From contig NZ_JAECZB010000007.1 of the NCBI RefSeq assembly GCF_016056295.1, positions 16,618 through 80,617 on the forward strand: DNA of 64,000 nt. Reading direction: 5' to 3'. A model generated the notes under the pieces. The model searched no databases and had not been told where the DNA came from. It saw nothing but the letters and a program-made list of their open reading frames with translations. Positions 58,347 to 64,000 of this stretch are shown here, piece by piece. How positions within the stretch are numbered: the first letter of the stretch is position 1; each line of letters opens with the position of its first letter. This stretch comes from Atlanticothrix silvestris CENA357. GTDB lineage: Bacteria > Cyanobacteriota > Cyanobacteriia > Cyanobacteriales > Nostocaceae. A program made the translations under genes and the position numbers.

Positions 58347-59417
58347 TTATGTCAGCGCAGCAACAGATACTTTACCAGCAATAGCCAGAGCGATCGCTTT
58401 TAATGCTTTAGCAGAGGCTGAATCTGGATCAGCAACGACTATTGGCACACCATTATCACCGCCAACTCTCGTAGAAATTTCTAATGGTATGCACCCTAAT
58501 AAGGGAACTCCCAACTCTGCCGCTGTTTTGGAGCCACCACCGGAACCAAAGATGTCATATTGCTTATCAGGCATATCTGGGGGGATAAAATAGCTCATAT
58601 TTTCTACAATCCCCAGTACTTCTATGTTCAATTGCTGGAACATTTTTAACCCCTTCCGGGAATCTAACAGTGCTACAGTTTGCGGTGTAGTAACAATTAC
58701 TGCTCCCGACATTGGCACCGCCTGCGTTAAAGTTAACTGAGCATCACCGGTTCCTGGTGGCATATCTACAATTAAGTAATCCAGTTCTCCCCATTCCACT
58801 TGATAGAGAAATTGGCGAATTACTCCGTTGAGCATTGGGCCACGCCAAATCACTGGCTGATCTCGATCAATCAAAAAGCCCATTGAAACCAATTTGACAC
58901 CATGATTAAAAGCAGGTTCCAGCACTTCACCTTTGTCTGTGGAGCGCACGACTATTTGGGCATCAGCCAGCCCTAACATGGTGGGATCATTCGGCCCATA
59001 AATATCGGCATCTAATAGGCCGACTTTAGCTCCGGTTTGTGCTAAAGCTACTGCTATGTTTACCGCTACTGTACTTTTGCCAACACCGCCTTTGCCACTA
59101 GAGACAGCCAGAATATTTTTTACGCCAGGAACACCAGTGCGATCTGGGAGGCTTTTTTGCTGGGGTGTTTCCGCAGTTACTTCTACATTTACCTCTGTAA
59201 CACCAGGTAGCTTTTTAACCGCTTTTTCACAATCTTCGACAATAAATTCACGTAATGGACAAGCAGGTGTGGTCAACACCAAAGTGAAGCTAACCTTGCC
59301 ACCGTCAATTTTGACGTTACGAATCATATTCAGATCTACCAGACTCTTACGGAGTTCTGGGTCTTGCACTGGTTGCAACACTTCTAAGACAGAGCGTGAA
59401 TCGAGGACATCATACAT
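58347..59417 (-). CDS. Mrp/ApbC/NBP35-family iron-sulfur carrier ATPase
   Basis: This 356-aa protein binds and transfers Fe-S clusters with ATP hydrolysis. An N-terminal MIP18/DUF59-like domain (SVLEVLQPVQDPELRKSLVD) is followed by the deviant Walker A VSSGKGGVGKSTVAVN. The segment LLDADIYGPNDPTMLG and the Walker B region YLIVDMPPGTGDAQLTL are present. It is single in this stretch. A chlorophyll or PSI biogenesis role for cyanobacterial relatives is possible but not shown. Confidence 0.93.
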   Translation of the reverse strand: MYDVLDSRSVLEVLQPVQDPELRKSLVDLNMIRNVKIDGGKVSFTLVLTTPACPLREFIVEDCEKAVKKLPGVTEVNVEVTAETPQQKSLPDRTGVPGVKNILAVSSGKGGVGKSTVAVNIAVALAQTGAKVGLLDADIYGPNDPTMLGLADAQIVVRSTDKGEVLEPAFNHGVKLVSMGFLIDRDQPVIWRGPMLNGVIRQFLYQVEWGELDYLIVDMPPGTGDAQLTLTQAVPMSGAVIVTTPQTVALLDSRKGLKMFQQLNIEVLGIVENMSYFIPPDMPDKQYDIFGSGGGSKTAAELGVPLLGCIPLEISTRVGGDNGVPIVVADPDSASAKALKAIALAIAGKVSVAALT

Positions 59418-59560
59418 AGTGTTTTAACCGTTACCGCCGTAACCCAATTTAAGAAAATTTCATTATCACCTAATAGAATCTTAACTTTCTTAGGGATTAG
59501 GGATTAGGTTAATTATTTTTCAGATCTAGCCTCTAGCCTCCAGTCTTCAACCTTTAGCCC

Positions 59561-60085
59561 CTAAACATCAAAACAACTATCATTAAGAGATTTTTTCTTT
59601 CCTGACACCGCTTGCAATGCGGCCTTTTCCACTGCTTCGACTAAAGAGCGTGCTACACGGTCTGCATAAGGACGGGATAATGACCAAATTAAAGGCGACA
59701 GCCAACCCCGTAGAGTTACAGAATAAGATAAACAAGTGCCACAAACTGTGGACTCTACCCGATAAATAACCCGTTCTTCGATGCCAGGAATCGCCAATAC
59801 TCGAATACTCAGCATTTCTCTGGGATTAACGCGCTCTACAAAAATCCGGATAGGAATAGGTGAAAAGCGTGTCATAGCCTGATAAATCAATCCAGGTTTG
59901 GGTACTAATCCGTAGGGAACGTTGGTACTTTTAAGTAGTGGATGCCAGGAAACATCCGTTAAGTCAACCACCTTTAGCCATAGTTCATCTACAGAAGCTG
60001 AACTAATTTCTCGATACGTCCGTACCAGAGAAGCGCAAAACCGACGGCGCTTGCGGTGGAAGAATTGGGATAACCAACTTTGCAT
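59561..60085 (-). CDS. SRPBCC-family protein
   Basis: This 174-aa protein has the layout of the START/Bet v 1-like ligand-binding (polyketide cyclase) superfamily: an N-terminal strand-helix segment (TYREISSASVDELWLKVVDL), a central beta-sheet (IRIFVERVNPREMLSIRVLA) and a long C-terminal helix (VARSLVEAVEKAALQAV). The ATG at 60085 (MQSWLSQFFHRKRRRF) is preferred over 60166. The ligand is unknown. It lies upstream of mrp on the same strand but separated by about 140 bases. Confidence 0.72.
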   Translation of the reverse strand: MQSWLSQFFHRKRRRFCASLVRTYREISSASVDELWLKVVDLTDVSWHPLLKSTNVPYGLVPKPGLIYQAMTRFSPIPIRIFVERVNPREMLSIRVLAIPGIEERVIYRVESTVCGTCLSYSVTLRGWLSPLIWSLSRPYADRVARSLVEAVEKAALQAVSGKKKSLNDSCFDV

Positions 60086-60545
60086 TTGCCTAATCCTCCT
60101 CGCTACAGACTTGCTGGTAACTCTGGTATCTTTGGGATTACACCTTTTCAAAATTGCCCTCAGCATAGCGAGCCTCGGTTAGGCGCTGAGGACAGCACGA
60201 TCGCTCTTGAGTTTAAACCTCAACTCGTAAAACATTATTGAACAGTTCAGTCTGTACCTTGATGTTTTAAAGTAGAGAGTGCTTGTAGGTTAATTCGCCA
60301 GAGTCTGACGTTGACACCAGAATTTTCCCATCAAGAAGTCCAAAAAAAACTCAGTCAATATACAAGCCTATACGCATTTGAGGGAAAATAACTCTAGTCA
60401 TGTCCATCAATCGTGTAAATGTTTGACAAGTAAGAAAAAAGCAGGTTGGGCGAATGGAGCTAGATTTCTAGCTGATTTTGCCCACAAATTTTTAAACTGA
60501 AAATTTGTGGATTTTAGAAAATTGTAATTTAGGTTCGGGAATCTT
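60086..60545. other. Intergenic region before hemF
   Basis: No gene is seen. The stretch contains the divergent promoters of the SRPBCC gene and hemF. An inverted pair (TTTTTAAACTGAAAATTTGT region near 60486-60510) is weak. The hemF ribosome site is not strong. Confidence 0.35.
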
Positions 60546-61589
60546 ATGTTGACCAACTCGCAAACCCCAACTGTAGAAACAGTACCATCCAAGTCTCTAC
60601 CCGCAACTGACGCGCAGACTAGAATCAGTCAGTTTATGAAACAGCTACAAGATGAAATTACCCAAGGGTTAGCAGAATTGGATGGTGTGGGTAAGTTTCA
60701 TGAAGATAGTTGGGAACGCCCAGAAGGTGGTGGCGGGCGATCGCGGGTACTACGCGATGGTGCAATATTTGAACAAGCAGGTGTAAATTTTTCTGAAGTT
60801 TGGGGTTCTCATCTGCCCCCTTCAATTTTAGCCCAGCGCCCAGAAGCAGCAGGACATGGTTTTTATGCTACTGGAACTTCACTGGTGTTACACCCACGTA
60901 ATCCTTACGTGCCTACAGTCCACCTGAATTACCGTTATTTTGAGGCGGGGCCAGTTTGGTGGTTTGGTGGTGGTGCTGATTTAACGCCTTATTATCCCTT
61001 TGCTGAAGATGCAACTCATTTCCATAAAACCCTAAAACAGGCTTGTGACAAACACCACCCAGAGTATTATCCGGTGTTTAAGCGCTGGTGTGATGAATAC
61101 TTCTATCTCAAACATCGAGATGAGACACGGGGAGTTGGCGGTCTGTTTTTAGATTACCAAGATGGTTATGGTGGTTTATATCGCGGCCCTAACCCTAATG
61201 GAGAAGCAGCTACCTATAGTAATCAAGTGGGCGCACCAGAAACCCGGAATTGGGAAGATTTATTTGCCTTTGTCAAAGACTGCGGTGCAGCATTTTTGCC
61301 AGCTTACGTGCCAATTGTACAACGACGACATGGGATGGCTTATGGCGATCGCGAACGGAACTTTCAACTCTACCGCCGGGGCAGGTATGTAGAATTTAAC
61401 TTGGTTTATGACAGAGGTACAATTTTTGGTCTCCAAACCAACGGTCGTACCGAATCTATTTTGATGTCCTTGCCACCCTTGGTACGCTGGGAATATGGGT
61501 ATCAACCAGAACCCAATTCTCCAGAAGCCCAGTTATATGAAATTTTTCTCAAGCCTCAAGATTGGGTCAACTGGACACCAATACAATAG
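60546..61589 (+). CDS. hemF: Oxygen-dependent coproporphyrinogen III oxidase
   Basis: HemF oxidatively decarboxylates coproporphyrinogen III to protoporphyrinogen IX with O2. The 347-aa protein carries [17 protein letters not shown], the signature [15 protein letters not shown] and the C-terminal [17 protein letters not shown]. It performs the same step as hemN at 43.5 kb, so the strain can make heme and chlorophyll over a wide oxygen range. It stands alone. Confidence 0.97.
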   Translation: MLTNSQTPTVETVPSKSLPATDAQTRISQFMKQLQDEITQGLAELDGVGKFHEDSWERPEGGGGRSRVLRDGAIFEQAGVNFSEVWGSHLPPSILAQRPEAAGHGFYATGTSLVLHPRNPYVPTVHLNYRYFEAGPVWWFGGGADLTPYYPFAEDATHFHKTLKQACDKHHPEYYPVFKRWCDEYFYLKHRDETRGVGGLFLDYQDGYGGLYRGPNPNGEAATYSNQVGAPETRNWEDLFAFVKDCGAAFLPAYVPIVQRRHGMAYGDRERNFQLYRRGRYVEFNLVYDRGTIFGLQTNGRTESILMSLPPLVRWEYGYQPEPNSPEAQLYEIFLKPQDWVNWTPIQ

Positions 61590-61900
61590 GTTAGTGCTGA
61601 GTAAAATTTCACTTAGCACTCTTCATCTTGGTACTCAGCACTGTTTTGGTGAGTTAAACTACCAAAAGTAAGCACTTAGTAAAAAAAGGTGACAATTTTA
61701 GCTTTAACTTGTTAATCTCAAGTGTTAGCACTGGATAGTACTGTGACTGGTGAGTCAACCAAATCAACTACCTTTCTGGAGATCATTACCAGTGAGGTAA
61801 AAAACAAAAGACTACTGAAAAAGACAAATCTTATGGCTCACCAATCCTATACTCCGTCCAACCGCAGTCAATTTTGAGACAAATACCACAGGGAGGCTTA

Positions 61901-62269
61901 GTGATTCAAATAGAACAAACAACCCATACAACTCAAGACGGTAATACCGTCATTGTCTTGACACCCGCAGGTCGCCTAGACATTACCACAGCTTGGCAAT
62001 TTCGCCTGAAATTACAAGAGTGTATTTCCAAACTTAGCGCTCATGTAGTAGTAAATCTCGGTCAAGTAAATTTTATTGATAGTTCAGGTCTGACATCTTT
62101 GGTCGCTGGTATGCGTGATGCTGATAAAGTCAAAGGCAGTTTCCGCATCTGTAACGTACATCCAGAAGCTAAACTCGTGTTTGAAGTGACGATGATGGAT
62201 ACAGTTTTTGAGATCTTTGAAACAGAGGAGGAAGCTTTAGAGGGCGTACCTCGTAGCATCGCTAGCTAG
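61901..62269 (+). CDS. STAS-domain anti-sigma factor antagonist
   Basis: This 122-aa protein has a SpoIIAA-like STAS domain: LTPAGRLDITTAWQFRLKLQ, the phosphorylatable Ser in INFIDSSGLTSL-type context (NFIDSSGLTSLV), and FEVTMMDTVFEIFETEEEAL. It should be controlled by a partner kinase/anti-sigma protein, not present nearby. The GTG at 61901 has GGGAGG four bases upstream; the earlier TTG at 61874 is less likely. A hairpin terminator follows. Confidence 0.9.
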   Translation: MIQIEQTTHTTQDGNTVIVLTPAGRLDITTAWQFRLKLQECISKLSAHVVVNLGQVNFIDSSGLTSLVAGMRDADKVKGSFRICNVHPEAKLVFEVTMMDTVFEIFETEEEALEGVPRSIAS

Positions 62270-62336
62270 TGATGACTGTAATAATTAAAATGAGGTATTA
62301 ACCCTCTTTTATCACTTTGGGAGAACCCAATCGCTG

Positions 62337-62358
62337 AAAGCCTTTCGAGGCTTTAATT
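62337..62358 (+). terminator. Terminator after the STAS gene
   Basis: AAAGCCT (62337-62343) and AGGCTTT (62348-62354) pair around a TTCG tetraloop, followed by a short AATTTCT tail. It lies about 70 bases past the STAS stop. The T-run is weak. Confidence 0.6.
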
Positions 62359-62521
62359 TCTAAGTTTTGGCTATAAATTTTAGTTACTGTTAGAAAATAA
62401 AGCCTCAAAGCTTGGCTCAATCAAAGTTTCAGAATATTGCTTCGATTATTGTTTTCCGAGAGTGACAGAACAGGGTTAATTATTAAGAGTTTATAACTCA
62501 TAGTTTATAACTTTTGTTTAT

Positions 62522-63118
62522 TTAGTACTGCTCTCGCTTAGTGTAGCGATAAGGGCCAACAATTGCCCCCCAAGTGGCTTGTTTTGTCTCTGGGTCAATT
62601 CCTTTATCGTAACTGTGAAATTCTGCCGCAGTGGCTTCAAAGCCCAGAGAAACTTGTATGCTATTGCCAAGATAAGTGAAACTGCAACAAGTATCTGAGG
62701 GTGGAGTAGCAACAAATTTATAGGCGTTGGGAGCTAGTATTTTCGGGGTAACTATGAGGATACAACCCGGTAGTAAATCTAATTGCTCTATTGCCAGTGT
62801 CTTGAGTACAGCAGGATTACGACCAGCACCACTCAAGGCACTTGGATTTTTAGGCATATAGTACTGCACTTGTATAGGTAAACCAGAGTCGTGTCCTGGC
62901 ATCAACCGCATGATTCGTTGGCGATAAGGATTGTCTAAGTTGACAATACTTGCTTGTTCGGCAAACAAGGTAATACTGTCTTCTCGAAATAAATCAATTG
63001 GTCTTTGCCACATACGCAAGTGGACATACCATACGGGCTCTGCTAAAGCTTGTTCTCGATTATCAAATTCACCAGCTAAGTACTCACCTAAAGCAATCAA
63101 GTGCGGCGAAAAACTCAT
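62522..63118 (-). CDS. CpcT/CpeT-family phycobiliprotein chromophore lyase
   Basis: This 198-aa protein belongs to the CpcT/CpeT family that attaches bilins to phycobiliprotein beta subunits (Cys-153 type sites). Recognisable features are LGEYLAGEFDNREQALAEPV, WYVHLRMWQRPIDLF and the segment LLPGCILIVTPKILAPNAY. Which phycobiliprotein it serves cannot be decided. It is isolated from phycobilisome structural genes and is divergent from thf1. Confidence 0.9.
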   Translation of the reverse strand: MSFSPHLIALGEYLAGEFDNREQALAEPVWYVHLRMWQRPIDLFREDSITLFAEQASIVNLDNPYRQRIMRLMPGHDSGLPIQVQYYMPKNPSALSGAGRNPAVLKTLAIEQLDLLPGCILIVTPKILAPNAYKFVATPPSDTCCSFTYLGNSIQVSLGFEATAAEFHSYDKGIDPETKQATWGAIVGPYRYTKREQY

Positions 63119-63290
63119 AAATGCAAAGTATAATCACAAGGTATGATAATTTTTGCCTGGCTTTTAAGGAAAGAGGGTTCATACCCCTCATGCCATTAGT
63201 TTAGTTGTAGCTGCTGGTTCGGAAACCTGAACTTGGCAAAGTAGCCTTGAAGCGAGAAAATAAAGTAACGTCGCCCTTAACATCTTCTTT

Positions 63291-63998
63291 GTGAATAACG
63301 TCCGTACTGTCTCTGATACAAAACGAACTTTTTACTCGCTTCACACTCGGCCGATTAATACGATTTATCGTCGAGTTGTAGAAGAATTGATGGTAGAAAT
63401 GCATCTACTGTCAGTAAATATCGATTTTAGCTACAATCCAATTTATGCCTTGGGTGTCGTCACAACCTTTGACCGCTTTATGCAAGGCTACCTACCAGAA
63501 CGAGATAAAGAATCAATTTTTAACGCTTTATGTCAGGCTATAGAACAAGAATCGCAACGCTATCGACAGGAAGCTGAACGACTCCAAGCCCTAGCAAAAA
63601 GTTTACCAGTTCATGATTTAATTGGGTGGCTTAGTCAAACTACTCACTTAAATCAAGATCCTGGCTTGCAAGCAGAACTACAAGCGATCGCAAATAACCC
63701 TAACTTTAAATACAGTCGCTTATTTGCAATCGGTTTATTCTCGCTGTTAGAGTTGTCAGATCCAGAATTAGTTAAAGATGAAAAGCAACGTACAGAGGCA
63801 CTGAAAACTATTGCTGCTGGCTTACACTTGTCTGAGGAAAAGCTTAATAAAGATTTGGAGTTATATCTCTCTAACCTAGACAAGATGGAACAAGCGCTAA
63901 TAGTTATGGCAGATATGCTAGAAGCTGATCGCAAAAAACGCGAACAGCGACAACAGCAATCAAGTACCTCAGTTGCGCCTCCGACTGCTAACGAATAG
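63291..63998 (+). CDS. psb29: Photosystem II biogenesis protein Psb29/Thf1
   Basis: Thf1/Psb29 is needed for PSII repair and thylakoid organisation and stabilises FtsH proteases. The 235-aa protein begins with a GTG, then VSDTKRTFYSLHTRPIN and RVVEELMVEMHLLS, the conserved start of the family. The segment NPIYALGVVTTFDRFMQGYL follows, and the C-terminus is a charged coiled-coil-like helix (MLEADRKKREQRQQQ). It ends two bases before the window edge. Confidence 0.95.
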   Translation: MNNVRTVSDTKRTFYSLHTRPINTIYRRVVEELMVEMHLLSVNIDFSYNPIYALGVVTTFDRFMQGYLPERDKESIFNALCQAIEQESQRYRQEAERLQALAKSLPVHDLIGWLSQTTHLNQDPGLQAELQAIANNPNFKYSRLFAIGLFSLLELSDPELVKDEKQRTEALKTIAAGLHLSEEKLNKDLELYLSNLDKMEQALIVMADMLEADRKKREQRQQQSSTSVAPPTANE

Positions 63999-64000
63999 TC

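Overview
The window is chromosomal DNA from a filamentous, Nostoc/Anabaena-type cyanobacterium (order Nostocales). The evidence is the abundance of GCGATCGC (HIP1) octamers, heptanucleotide repeat arrays built on TCAGTGG and CAACTGA, an rnpB carrying an AT-rich short-repeat insertion, and typical photosynthesis genes: ndhS, psb29/thf1, a cpcT/cpeT-family lyase, acsF, hemF and an NDH-2-like NADH dehydrogenase.

Layout. 0-12 kb: serA, prmA, a thioredoxin, fabG, a cytochrome P450 with its TetR regulator, a TagO/WecA-type sugar-phosphate transferase, a CIRCE-controlled groEL without groES, and corA. 12-24 kb: rnpB, rnc, a four-helix-bundle protein gene between inverted repeat arrays, a Gfo/Idh oxidoreductase, a vapBC-like pair, an orphan sensor kinase, a RibD-C reductase, a FemAB-like protein, moeA, a HAD hydrolase and an NDH-2. 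24.5-29 kb: two overlapping genes encoding a CHAT-TIR-NTPase protein and an NTPase-CHASE2 membrane protein. 29.6-34.9 kb: a sugar-binding lipoprotein, exbB-exbD with a divergent tonB, and a VanY peptidase. 36-40.7 kb: hemB plus a flavoprotein, then a COG0523 GTPase plus folE; both groups carry a Zur-like operator. 41.7-44.9 kb: a low-oxygen tetrapyrrole cluster, acsF (chlAII type) divergent from a truncated heme oxygenase and hemN. 45-57 kb: a GlsB-like protein, Mn catalase, a DUF2993 protein, UDP-glucose dehydrogenase and UDP-glucuronate decarboxylase, a CPA2 antiporter with USP domains, ndhS, rodA and an RTX-repeat protein. 57.3-58.3 kb: a complete IS5-type element with a target duplication. 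58.3-64 kb: mrp, an SRPBCC protein, hemF, a STAS protein, the CpcT/CpeT lyase and thf1.

Genes working together. Tetrapyrrole synthesis recurs: hemB makes porphobilinogen; hemN and hemF do the same coproporphyrinogen step without and with oxygen; acsF acts later in chlorophyll synthesis; and a heme oxygenase is represented only by a 5' stump. Zinc economy links hemB, the COG0523 metallochaperone and zinc-dependent folE through near-identical Zur-like boxes. The best candidate for an undescribed system is the CHAT-TIR-NTPase/NTPase-CHASE2 pair. It combines a caspase-like peptidase domain, a TIR domain, two related NTPase modules and a membrane sensor in two translationally coupled genes. This suggests a signal-triggered cell-death or defence module, which is an inference. 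Recurrent inverted pairs of heptad arrays, one of which reaches into the rodA coding end, are the most striking non-coding structure.
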